NCBI GenBank assembly: GCA_003233255.1
Contig: QILH01000125.1
Span: 1 to 6,301 of the forward strand
DNA length: 6,301 nucleotides
Source: Gammaproteobacteria bacterium
GTDB taxonomy: Bacteria > Pseudomonadota > Gammaproteobacteria > UBA6429 > Thiohalophilaceae
Direction of reading: 5' to 3'
Translations under genes and position numbers: made by a program
Notes under the pieces: model-generated
Told to the model about the DNA's origin: nothing
Databases searched by the model: none
Seen by the model: the letters and a program-made list of their open reading frames with translations, nothing else
Part shown: one piece after another, positions 1-5,191 of the stretch
Layout: each line of letters starts with the position of its first letter
Position numbering within the stretch: position 1 is the first letter of the stretch

Positions 1-1157
1 CGCTTACTTATATGTGGTCTTTTGTGTCAAGACCAACCAATAGCAATGCAAGCTTAAATACGGATACTCTTTTCAATCCAAGTTTTGCTCCTGATCTGGA
101 CGGCAGCTACACCTTAAGCCTGGTTGTGAACGACGGCCAGGTAAATAGTGCCGCCGATACCGTTGTCATTTCTAGCACTTCGGTAAACAGCGCGCCAACC
201 GCCAATGCAGGATCGGATCAAAACGTGACAACCGGTAATTCAGTCAACCTGAATGGCAGTAATAGCAGTGACGCCGATAACGATGCGTTGAGCTACTCAT
301 GGTCATTTGTCTCTAAACCGGATGGCAGTAATAGCAACGCCTCGCTTAATGACACAACGGCAATGAGTCCCAGCTTTACGCCCGATGTGGACGGTAGTTA
401 CTTACTAAGTCTGACGGTAAACGATGGCAGCGTTGATAGCACACCTGACAATGTACTTGTTACCAGTACCACGCCTTCCGGTGCGGCTCGATTTGACGAC
501 TTTGCAGGAAATGGTTCACTCATAGGCTATACCGTTAATAATCCAGATTCATTGCCGGACGTCACACGCACAAATAATCGCTACCGCGCAAATTTAACCA
601 GTAATGCAAACAATATTACCCTGCATTACAATGCTCGTCAGGGTCGCCTTGATGCCAAACTGGCCACCTTCCCATTTGAGGTTATTGCACGCAACGTTGG
701 AATTGGTACGCAAACAGATTCGCAAACCGCGCCACCCCAGCCAACCGCTAGTCAATATATATTTGCCGGCATCCAGGTTCACGTGCCTGAACTCAGTAGT
801 AGAAATTCATCGCACCTGGTTGTAGGGTATCGCGGCGGCACACGTCCAACCGTTGAAGGTAAAAATACGGTTAATAGCGTATCAACCGTAACCGATGAAG
901 GTAATGGCTCGGCGCCAGTGGGTCGCGCAGACCTTCGTATTGTTGGCAACGCTGACAGAACATTAACGGTCTACTGGCAACAGCCTAATTTAAGCGGTGG
1001 CGCTGATAACTGGCAGCTGTATGCAGGAAACGGTCGCCTGCCTGGCACGGCACCCATCTACGGACCCACCGTTTACGTTGGCCTCATTACTTATGCGCAA
1101 GATAATCGCGGCATTCCTTTTGTTGGCACCTGTGATAGCTTCAGCATCGTTGACTAG
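1..1157 (+). CDS. PKD/Ig-like repeat surface protein, C-terminal part (5' end outside window)
   Basis: Secreted or cell-surface protein fragment; the reading frame is open from base 3 to the stop at 1155-1157. The first methionine codon at 12 is not the start: the codons before it read L-T-Y and align with L-S-Y of the next repeat (LTYMWSFVSRP against LSYSWSFVSKP), so the gene continues upstream. Seen: the end of one PKD-like unit (to about base 182), one complete unit (about 192-467) with the APTANAGSDQ start, DADND, DVDGSY and TVNDG signatures, then a roughly 220-residue C-terminal region (about 489-1154) beginning FDDF and rich in alternating hydrophobic strands (FAGIQVHVP, HLVVGYRGG, TLTVYWQQP, VYVGLITYA). 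That pattern suggests a concanavalin-A-like beta-sandwich, often carbohydrate-binding; this is inference. There is one cysteine, near the C-terminus, and no sorting motif such as LPXTG or PEP-CTERM, and no C-terminal membrane helix. Ligand and localisation are unknown. Confidence 0.85.
   Translation, partial: LTYMWSFVSRPTNSNASLNTDTLFNPSFAPDLDGSYTLSLVVNDGQVNSAADTVVISSTSVNSAPTANAGSDQNVTTGNSVNLNGSNSSDADNDALSYSWSFVSKPDGSNSNASLNDTTAMSPSFTPDVDGSYLLSLTVNDGSVDSTPDNVLVTSTTPSGAARFDDFAGNGSLIGYTVNNPDSLPDVTRTNNRYRANLTSNANNITLHYNARQGRLDAKLATFPFEVIARNVGIGTQTDSQTAPPQPTASQYIFAGIQVHVPELSSRNSSHLVVGYRGGTRPTVEGKNTVNSVSTVTDEGNGSAPVGRADLRIVGNADRTLTVYWQQPNLSGGADNWQLYAGNGRLPGTAPIYGPTVYVGLITYAQDNRGIPFVGTCDSFSIVD
3..467 (+). 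repeat. Tandem PKD-like domain repeat, period 285 bp
   Basis: Two successive units share the order W-S-F-V-S-[RK]-P, N-A-S-L-N, PSF-[AT]-PD-[LV]-DGSY, LSL-[VT]-VNDG. The WSF codons begin at 15 and 300, giving a period of 95 codons. Similarity is clear in protein and also visible in DNA (tggtctttt / tggtcattt). The array probably continues to the left of the window. Confidence 0.85.
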
Positions 1158-1164
1158 GTTTTAA

Positions 1165-1428
1165 ATGCATCAAACGCCTGATTTCTACACCTTCGTAATT
1201 CACTATATGAATGGTGAGAAGCAAGCTTATCGGATCCCTCGCCAGGGTGACATCAGCACCCTGGCCAAGCGGATTGATGAGTTTCGTCAATATGATGAGA
1301 TGGCTATTCACACGGCCGACAACAAATTAATTTTAATACCGTTTCATAATATCAAACGCATTGAAATCGATCCTTTCCCTGAAGTCTATGCGAAAAATAT
1401 GTTGCATGGTGCGGAGTTGGTTGAATAA
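1165..1428 (+). CDS. Small conserved-looking hypothetical protein, 87 aa
   Basis: A soluble protein of unknown function. It starts 7 bases after the stop of the PKD-repeat gene with no terminator between, so it could be cotranscribed with it; the only ribosome-binding-like bases are AGG at 1156-1158, six bases before the ATG. There is no signal peptide or membrane helix. The sequence reads as beta-strand (YTFVIHYMNGEKQAYRIPR), helix (STLAKRIDEFRQYDEM), strand (AIHT..NKLILIPFHNIKRIEIDPFPE). A strand pair ending in an 'IPFHNIKRIEI' edge is common in small SH3- or Sm-like beta-barrel proteins, but I cannot name a family. A later in-frame ATG at 1207 would remove the first strand and is less likely. 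Confidence 0.65.
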   Translation: MHQTPDFYTFVIHYMNGEKQAYRIPRQGDISTLAKRIDEFRQYDEMAIHTADNKLILIPFHNIKRIEIDPFPEVYAKNMLHGAELVE

Positions 1429-1457
1429 ATCTTGCGGTTGGTTTTTTATAAACTGGT

Positions 1458-1880
1458 TTAACTTTCTTCCTCGACATCATCCATGTCGTATTGACCCGAC
1501 ATTCTGCGCCTGACATGCGACCAGGACATGCCAACCGATAAAATAATCGTGATCACCATTAAAGCAGCGTAAGAGATAACGCGAACACTGTCTTGTGGGA
1601 TCCAGCCCCAGTCGACTAACATCCATAATACCGCCGCGCATAAACCAGCGGTCAGGATCAAACCAACACCACCTAGCGAACGCATGGTCGCGCGTATATA
1701 GACGACCCAGCCAATCAACAAAACCAGCGCAACCACGACCTTGGTTGGGGCAATGGGCAGAAACTCTTTTATTCCCCAGTGATAAAACGAATAGCCTTCA
1801 GGATTATAAGTGGCAAAAACAATAAGAAAGGCAAACAGGAAACGAACTCCAAAACCTGCCCAACTGAATTGATTTGCCAT
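1458..1880 (-). CDS. DUF6524-like inner-membrane protein, four helices
   Basis: An integral inner-membrane protein of 140 residues with no known activity. Hydrophobic segments lie at about residues 10-25, 46-63, 71-90 and 101-120, followed by a basic turn (SHVRRRMSGQ) and an acidic tail (DMDDVEEES). The phrases VFATYNPEGYS, IGWVVYIRATMRSLG and SVGMSWSHVRRR match my memory of the DUF6524 family; I could not run a profile search. Two ATGs are possible, at 1886 and 1880. I chose 1880 because the GGGG ribosome-binding stretch (1889-1892) lies 8 bases before it, against only 2 bases before 1886; the MANQFSW start also fits the family better. The gene is convergent with the 87-aa gene (29-bp gap, no clear terminator) and divergent from the gene at 1999. 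Confidence 0.85.
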   Translation of the reverse strand: MANQFSWAGFGVRFLFAFLIVFATYNPEGYSFYHWGIKEFLPIAPTKVVVALVLLIGWVVYIRATMRSLGGVGLILTAGLCAAVLWMLVDWGWIPQDSVRVISYAALMVITIILSVGMSWSHVRRRMSGQYDMDDVEEES

Positions 1881-1888
1881 ACCCATAA

Positions 1889-1892
1889 CCCC
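1889..1892 (-). promoter_or_regulatory. Ribosome binding site deciding the 1880 start
   Basis: GGGG on the minus strand, within GTGGGG. It is eight bases upstream of ATG 1880 and only two bases upstream of ATG 1886, favouring the inner start. Confidence 0.5.
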
Positions 1893-1907
1893 ACTATTCT
1901 TTGTAGT

Positions 1908-1930
1908 ATTATAATGCTATACCAATAAAC
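1908..1930 (-). promoter_or_regulatory. Candidate promoter of the DUF6524-like gene
   Basis: A perfect TATAAT on the minus strand (1908-1913) lies 27 bases upstream of ATG 1880. No strong -35 is visible; at 17-bp spacing there is only a poor TGTGCC. TTGGTATA (1918-1925) lies just upstream of the -10. The -10 is embedded in a nearly perfect 16-bp palindrome (1904-1919, one mismatched pair), which could be an operator. Confidence 0.4.
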
Positions 1931-1961
1931 GGCACAGCAATAGTGCTATTTTATTAAATGA

Positions 1962-1990
1962 TTTTCTTTTAGTATTTCGTTTGGTATACA
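1962..1990 (+). promoter_or_regulatory. Candidate extended -10 promoter of the 1999-3074 unit
   Basis: TGGTATACA (1982-1990) is an extended -10 (TGn plus TATACA, 4 of 6 consensus). At 17-bp spacing the -35 position (1962-1967) is TTTTCT, which is poor. Transcription would begin at about 1997, only a couple of bases before the ATG at 1999, implying an almost leaderless message if both assignments are right. Confidence 0.35.
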
Positions 1991-1998
1991 CTATATAT

Positions 1999-2559
1999 AT
2001 GTATCGCATAGTCCAACAGTTCTTCATGCTGATTCAGCTCACCGTCATCACTCTGTGCCCGACTGCCGTTTTCGCCAAACAAAACGACCGGCCAGGATAT
2101 GAGAATAGCGAGTTTCGGATATCGCTTTTTCCACGTACCGTAAACCAGACTATCGCCTTTTACACCGGACGAGGCTTCCCATCCGTTGCGCTCGAAGAAT
2201 TAAAACCGATGTGTTTTATTACCATCGGGGTAAGTAATAAAGGTAAAGAGCGTGTCTGGTTTGATCTTAACGACTGGCATTTTAAATCTACCCATGGCGA
2301 AGGGACGAGACGACTACGACCGGAGTGGACACAGCGCTGGAATGAGATCGGCCTGGAGAAACGCTTTCAATCCACTTTTCGCTGGACCTTGATGCCTGAG
2401 AAGATGGGACTCTATGCCTATGAAGGCGAGGGCGGTAATATTACTCTGCTACGTACCGATAAACCAATTACCATCACGGGCACTATCCGTGTCGGTAACG
2501 ACAAATCCAGACGCTTTCCGTTTTCAATTAATAACGTTCTGTGTGCGAGGGACGAATGA
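1999..2559 (+). CDS. Secreted protein of unknown function, upstream partner of a TlpA-like protein
   Basis: I do not recognise a family. With ATG 1999 the product is 186 residues with a Sec signal peptide (hydrophobic core about residues 8-22, cleavage after AVFA, about residue 26). It is not a lipoprotein: the only cysteine there (residue 20, ITLC) lacks a lipobox. The mature part is beta-rich, with notable phrases ISLFPRT, IAFYTGRGFP, CFITIGVSN, FRWTLMPE and GGNITLLRT. It has just two cysteines, at about residues 72 and 182, which could form a disulfide. A TTG at 1981 and an ATG at 2026 are alternative starts; none has a good ribosome binding site. ATG 1999 gives the most normal signal peptide with a basic residue before the core. 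The stop overlaps the next start (ATGA, 2556-2559), so the two proteins are probably made together and both act outside the cytoplasm. Confidence 0.75.
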   Translation: MYRIVQQFFMLIQLTVITLCPTAVFAKQNDRPGYENSEFRISLFPRTVNQTIAFYTGRGFPSVALEELKPMCFITIGVSNKGKERVWFDLNDWHFKSTHGEGTRRLRPEWTQRWNEIGLEKRFQSTFRWTLMPEKMGLYAYEGEGGNITLLRTDKPITITGTIRVGNDKSRRFPFSINNVLCARDE

Positions 2560-3074
2560 CACTGCGATTAAATTTATTTACTTTATTGTTGATCCTTTTT
2601 AGCGCCAATATCGGCGCAAAAGAATTACCGCGCGGACTTATTCATCTTGATAACAGCCTGGCAAAGAATTTTATCGTCAGCGATTATGATGGCAAACAAT
2701 ACGAACTGAAATCAAGTAAGGGAAAATGGGTGTTTTTACACTTTTGGGCTAGCTGGTGTGGGCCATGTCGAAAAGAAATGCCGATCCTTTATAAATTACA
2801 AAAACAGTTAGCTGGCAAACCCATTGATATTGTATTAATCAACACCGCAGAAGATGAGGATACTATTTTTAGTTTCCTGGGGACAGTTGCACCTGACTTA
2901 CATAGTTACATGGACAAAGACGGAGCGTTAACTGAGATATGGGCTCCGCGGGGCTTGCCAACTACTTTTTTTATTGACCCGCAGGGGCGGAAACGGTTTC
3001 TCGCTCTGGGTGGACGTGCCTGGGATGAACCCCTGTATCAGGATTTTATTTCAGCTCTTCTTAAATCGAAATAA
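2556..3074 (+). CDS. TlpA-like periplasmic thioredoxin-fold protein
   Basis: Thiol-disulfide oxidoreductase of the TlpA/ResA group, 172 residues, exported by an N-terminal hydrophobic signal or anchor (LFTLLLILFSANIGA, cleavage near residue 21). The catalytic motif is WCGPC, with cysteines at residues 68 and 71 within FLHFWASWCGPCRKEMP. The conserved cis-proline is in GLPTTFFID (residue 135), a typical TlpA arrangement. Such proteins reduce or shuffle disulfides in the periplasm, for example in cytochrome c maturation or repair of specific clients; the substrate here cannot be told, but no cytochrome maturation genes are adjacent. A GTG start at 2541 is possible, but ATG 2556 has GAGGG (2547-2551) 4 bases upstream and overlaps the preceding stop by four bases, the usual sign of translational coupling. 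The gene is convergent with 3085-3837, with a 10-bp gap and no evident terminator. Confidence 0.9.
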   Translation: MTLRLNLFTLLLILFSANIGAKELPRGLIHLDNSLAKNFIVSDYDGKQYELKSSKGKWVFLHFWASWCGPCRKEMPILYKLQKQLAGKPIDIVLINTAEDEDTIFSFLGTVAPDLHSYMDKDGALTEIWAPRGLPTTFFIDPQGRKRFLALGGRAWDEPLYQDFISALLKSK

Positions 3075-3084
3075 TATTTAGTAT

Positions 3085-3837
3085 CTAACCCGCTATTTTT
3101 CGTAGTTTTATCTTATCCTGATTTAATCGGTATTCACTGTTAAGTTCTGGCACTGCCAGGATTCGTTTTCGCCATTGATTGGTCTTGCAGGGCGTTTGCA
3201 ACATAACGGCCATATTGTTTTCATAAAGTGGCGTGGTAAATCTATACACCATTTTAAATTTCTTCTGCAATACTTTGTCGTGAAAAACGGCATTGGAACG
3301 GTAGTCCTTGCTTTCGGTAAAGTTCATGACCAACATACCGTGCGGCGATAGATTGCCTGCCAGTTCTTTTACCCAGTCCGCATTCGCAGTAATAACCCGT
3401 TCCGGTTCGCCATTGACATCACCAAACAGATCATCGATCACAATATCAAATGCCACGCCTCGATAAGATTTTAACCAGCTAATCGCATTGGCCTCAATCA
3501 AACAAACACGTTTATGGTTTAAACCAAAAAACCGTTTGCTGATACTGATGTGCGTGCTATCTAATTCAACGCCAACAATCTCGACCCTGGGATACCAGTT
3601 CAACAATTGTCGAATCACCGCACCGCCGCCCACGCCCAACACGAGCACGCGCCGAATTTGATGGGCTTCAAGAAAAAAACTGGGCAGGCTCAACAAATCC
3701 CAGACATTTCCGGTTAACTGTCGATTAGGGTTATATTGACTATGAAACACGCCATTGGTATAGAGGCGACGCGTTTGGCCTGCGGCACGAACTTCGTATT
3801 GCGTTCCCCGCTGAGTCTTTTGCCAGATTACCGCCAC
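3085..3837 (-). CDS. Spermidine-synthase-like SAM-dependent Rossmann protein
   Basis: A 250-residue protein with the class I methyltransferase/spermidine synthase fold: motif I VLVLGVGGGAVIRQLL (residues 64-79), the acidic end of strand 2 in VGVELD (E91/D93), and the strand-4 motif FDIVIDDLFGD (130-140). The layout matches polyamine-synthase-like orphans rather than true SpeE. The GGGDG loop is GVGGGA, the DSSDP-type catalytic segment is DDLFGD, and the N-terminal beta domain is short. It probably binds S-adenosylmethionine or a derivative; the acceptor is unknown. The start is GTG 3837, the only ATG/GTG/TTG between the upstream in-frame stop (3892-3894) and the conserved region; the ribosome-binding-like GAAG lies 10 bases upstream. 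The start overlaps the stop of a tiny upstream ORF (3828-3944), suggesting coupling in a three-gene unit. Confidence 0.8.
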   Translation of the reverse strand: MAVIWQKTQRGTQYEVRAAGQTRRLYTNGVFHSQYNPNRQLTGNVWDLLSLPSFFLEAHQIRRVLVLGVGGGAVIRQLLNWYPRVEIVGVELDSTHISISKRFFGLNHKRVCLIEANAISWLKSYRGVAFDIVIDDLFGDVNGEPERVITANADWVKELAGNLSPHGMLVMNFTESKDYRSNAVFHDKVLQKKFKMVYRFTTPLYENNMAVMLQTPCKTNQWRKRILAVPELNSEYRLNQDKIKLRKIAG

Positions 3838-3944
3838 GGGTGTATTGCTTCGCCAATGATAGAGGGGATAATGATTCGTTGATGTGGATAGTCAGGATCA
3901 CACAACATAGTCAACGGATACTCGCCATGATGACATTCCTTCAT
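3828..3944 (-). CDS. Small overlapping ORF, 38 aa, in the leftward unit
   Basis: An ORF filling the gap between the 81-aa gene and the spermidine-synthase-like gene. Its ATG overlaps the stop of the upstream gene (ATGA, 3941-3944) and its TAA (3828-3830) lies inside the first codons of the downstream gene (10-bp overlap). The product begins MKECHHGEYPLTMLCDPDYP and ends IIGEAIHPWR. It has two cysteines and several histidines (CHH, LCDPDYPH), so metal or redox chemistry is conceivable but unproven. An in-frame ATG at 3956 would add four residues. No strong ribosome binding site is visible, so translation would rely on coupling. Its tight fit between two neighbours and balanced composition argue that it is real; chance cannot be excluded. 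Confidence 0.45.
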   Translation of the reverse strand: MKECHHGEYPLTMLCDPDYPHQRIIIPSIIGEAIHPWR

Positions 3945-4186
3945 GCCGATAACCATTCCATTAAATAATAAATATACTGTCCCTCCGAAGATTTTGATGG
4001 GCCAATAACTCTGGCGGCGTGCTTTTTATCATCGGCATCGGCCTGCGCTAACGCCCGCTCTGCGCTCTCCATAATCTCAACACACCCGGCTGGAAAGCGC
4101 TTGCGGGATGGCCGATTGGAATAAATAACCGCAAAATGTTCCTGTGAAACCTCCGACTCCGGGTCGAGGGGGACAAAACCGCGCAT
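3941..4186 (-). CDS. Small conserved-looking hypothetical protein, 81 aa
   Basis: A soluble protein without signal peptide or membrane helix. It begins MRGFVPLDPESEVSQEHFAV and contains IYSNRPSRKRFPAGCVE, an acidic and alanine-rich helix (AERALAQADADDKKHAARV), and GPSKSSEGQYIYYLMEWL. The sequence has the look of a widely kept small proteobacterial family, but I cannot give a family name or function. A longer frame starts at ATG 4231. I chose ATG 4186 because AGGAG (4195-4199) lies eight bases upstream and the added 15 residues look unlike protein. It is the first gene of the leftward unit, and its stop overlaps the start of the 38-aa ORF. Confidence 0.75.
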   Translation of the reverse strand: MRGFVPLDPESEVSQEHFAVIYSNRPSRKRFPAGCVEIMESAERALAQADADDKKHAARVIGPSKSSEGQYIYYLMEWLSA

Positions 4187-4194
4187 ATTATGTT

Positions 4195-4199
4195 CTCCT
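4195..4199 (-). promoter_or_regulatory. Ribosome binding site of the 81-aa gene
   Basis: AGGAG on the minus strand, eight bases before ATG 4186. It lies inside the longer reading frame that opens at 4231, and so decides for the shorter start. Confidence 0.7.
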
Positions 4200-4206
4200 G
4201 AGTACC

Positions 4207-4223
4207 TTATATATAGTATCACA
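4207..4223 (-). promoter_or_regulatory. Candidate promoter of the leftward unit 4186-3085
   Basis: The minus strand reads TGTGATACTATATATAA here, an AT-rich -10 region with TG preceding GATACT/TACTAT (extended -10 type). It ends 20 bases before ATG 4186, leaving room for a short leader with the AGGAG site. No good -35 is seen. Confidence 0.35.
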
Positions 4224-4429
4224 GAGCCCATATATCACCGCCACAGGCCTGATACACACCGGTCAACCACAAACATTTACTTTGTTTAACTGTTCCTCCT
4301 CCCTTCTAACGGTCTCCAGATCAGGGAAGGATTTCTTCTAACATATTGTTTTATATGGATTTATCCGTTCAGCTTTGGTTAAGCCGATTCTCTGTACTCT
4401 AGCCCCATACTCGAAAAAGGAGACGCCAC

Positions 4430-4981
4430 ATGAAAAATATAATCAGCACCGCCATCATCATCAGCTTCGTTTTCGCCGCTGGCACGGCCAGCGCAAGCCC
4501 CAGTAAAAAATGGCGTAGCCCCAACAACCCCAATACCTACTTCGACCGCGCCAAAGTCACCCACGTGCAGCCGATTTATCGCACCATCCGCATCGCCACC
4601 CCGCGCGAAGAATGCTATACACAGGAAGTACGCACCGACGTGCATGATCACGGCAATAAAGCTGCCAGCACCGTACTCGGTGGTGTGATTGGAGGAGTCG
4701 TCGGGCACAAAGTAGGCAAACACAGAAAAGGGGCAACCATCGCCGGTGCCATTATCGGTGCAGCAATTGGTAACAATGTCGGACGAGAAGCTGGAACACC
4801 GCATCAGCAAGTTAGCTATCAGGACGTATGCGAAACCCGCACCAGTTATTACGAAGAGCAACGCATCGAAGGCTATAACGTCAGCTATCGTTATAAAGGT
4901 GAAAACTTCACAACCCGCATGAATGAACGCCCAGGAAAACGGATTAAAGTCAGAGTTAATGTCTCTCCTGTTGTCCACTAA
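4430..4981 (+). CDS. Glycine-zipper envelope protein (17-kDa surface antigen type)
   Basis: A periplasmic or outer-membrane-associated protein of 183 residues. The signal peptide (MKNIISTAIIISFVFAAG, cleavage after TASA at about 22) is followed by SPSKK, with no lipobox cysteine, unlike many SlyB/Pcp-type relatives that are lipoproteins. The core is a glycine zipper at about 79-121, with GGVIGGVVG and GAIIGAAIGNNVG separated by a basic HKVGKHRKG turn: two short helices that can pack in or against a membrane. Flanking cysteines are at residues 62 and 134. The C-terminal segment (YRYKGENFTTRM, PGKRIKVRVNVSPV) is typical of the Rick_17kDa_Anti-like proteins of gammaproteobacteria. The likely role is structural or envelope-stress related. 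AAGGAG (4417-4422) lies seven bases before the ATG. No convincing promoter was found in 4343-4415. A strong terminator follows the stop by 17 bases, so the gene is probably monocistronic. Confidence 0.9.
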   Translation: MKNIISTAIIISFVFAAGTASASPSKKWRSPNNPNTYFDRAKVTHVQPIYRTIRIATPREECYTQEVRTDVHDHGNKAASTVLGGVIGGVVGHKVGKHRKGATIAGAIIGAAIGNNVGREAGTPHQQVSYQDVCETRTSYYEEQRIEGYNVSYRYKGENFTTRMNERPGKRIKVRVNVSPVVH

Positions 4982-4990
4982 AACAACAGG
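4967..4990 (+). repeat. Perfect 8-bp inverted repeat around the stop codon
   Basis: CCTGTTGT (4967-4974) and ACAACAGG (4983-4990) enclose an 8-base loop that contains the TAA stop (4979-4981) of the glycine-zipper gene. The hairpin sits directly before the intrinsic terminator. Confidence 0.6.
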
Positions 4991-4998
4991 TCTTGTCG

Positions 4999-5027
4999 GA
5001 GGGCTGGCACCCAGCCCTCTTTTTTTT
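4999..5027 (+). terminator. Strong rho-independent terminator
   Basis: A perfect 9-bp GC-rich stem, GAGGGCTGG / CCAGCCCTC, with the 3-base loop CAC, is followed by eight T (5020-5027). It ends transcription of the glycine-zipper gene. On the opposite strand the stem is not followed by T residues, so it would not act well for the leftward genes to its right. Confidence 0.95.
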
Positions 5028-5036
5028 AAATATTGC

Positions 5037-5159
5037 CTAGTGTTTAAGGTTGGATTTTGAATATATCACGATAAGCGCAATAGCCACTAACCATACTAGA
5101 TATAGTGGTAATTTAATTATTAGTTTAGTACGATTAAAGTTGTTAAGACTAGATCCCAT
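5037..5159 (-). CDS. Small single-helix membrane protein ORF, 40 aa (58 aa with TTG start)
   Basis: A minus-strand ORF just downstream of the AT-rich two-helix gene. From ATG 5159 it reads MGSSLNNFNRTKLIIKL, then a clear hydrophobic segment (LPLYLVWLVAIALIVIY, about residues 17-33) and a short basic end SKSNLKH. Positive residues on both sides of one helix suggest a small inner-membrane protein. AGGAAG lies 12 bases before the ATG, somewhat far. The frame is open further upstream to a TTG at 5211-5213, which would give a 58-residue protein (adding LEYKYIPKTYIFRKYNNV) and overlap the end of the upstream gene by 11 bases. The function is unknown; a chance ORF in AT-rich DNA is possible, but the helix with flanking charges is a good sign. 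Confidence 0.45.
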   Translation of the reverse strand: MGSSLNNFNRTKLIIKLPLYLVWLVAIALIVIYSKSNLKH

Positions 5160-5191
5160 TACATTATTATACTTCCTGAATATATAAGTTT

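Noticed and set aside
12..14. ATG at 12 as the start of the PKD-repeat gene
   Set aside because: The preceding in-frame codons continue the repeat alignment (LTY against LSY), so the gene starts left of the window.
594..825. Short ORFs on both strands inside the PKD-repeat gene
   Set aside because: They lie wholly inside a confident coding frame and have no ribosome binding sites.
1429..1457. Bidirectional terminator between the convergent genes
   Set aside because: There is a T6 run, but no stem longer than a few A/T pairs precedes it on either strand.
1595..1825. Plus-strand ORF opposite the DUF6524-like gene
   Set aside because: The minus frame has four membrane helices and a family-like sequence; this frame has none of these signs.
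2041..2080. Lipoprotein signal in the secreted protein at 1999
   Set aside because: The cysteine is preceded by ITL rather than a lipobox with a small residue before Cys; an AVFA signal peptidase I site fits better.
3085..3837. Naming this gene speE (true spermidine synthase)
   Set aside because: The GGGDG and DSSDP-type signatures are not present, so only the fold is supported.
4187..4231. 15-residue N-terminal extension of the 81-aa protein
   Set aside because: AGGAG lies inside it, eight bases before ATG 4186; the extension also overlaps the likely promoter.
4144..4341. Plus-strand ORF of about 65 codons
   Set aside because: It overlaps the well-supported 81-aa gene antisense, has no ribosome binding site and shows no protein-like pattern.
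4379..4978. Long antisense ORF of about 199 codons opposite the glycine-zipper gene
   Set aside because: The plus-strand gene has a signal peptide, a good ribosome binding site, a family match and a terminator; the antisense frame is a by-product of its codon use.
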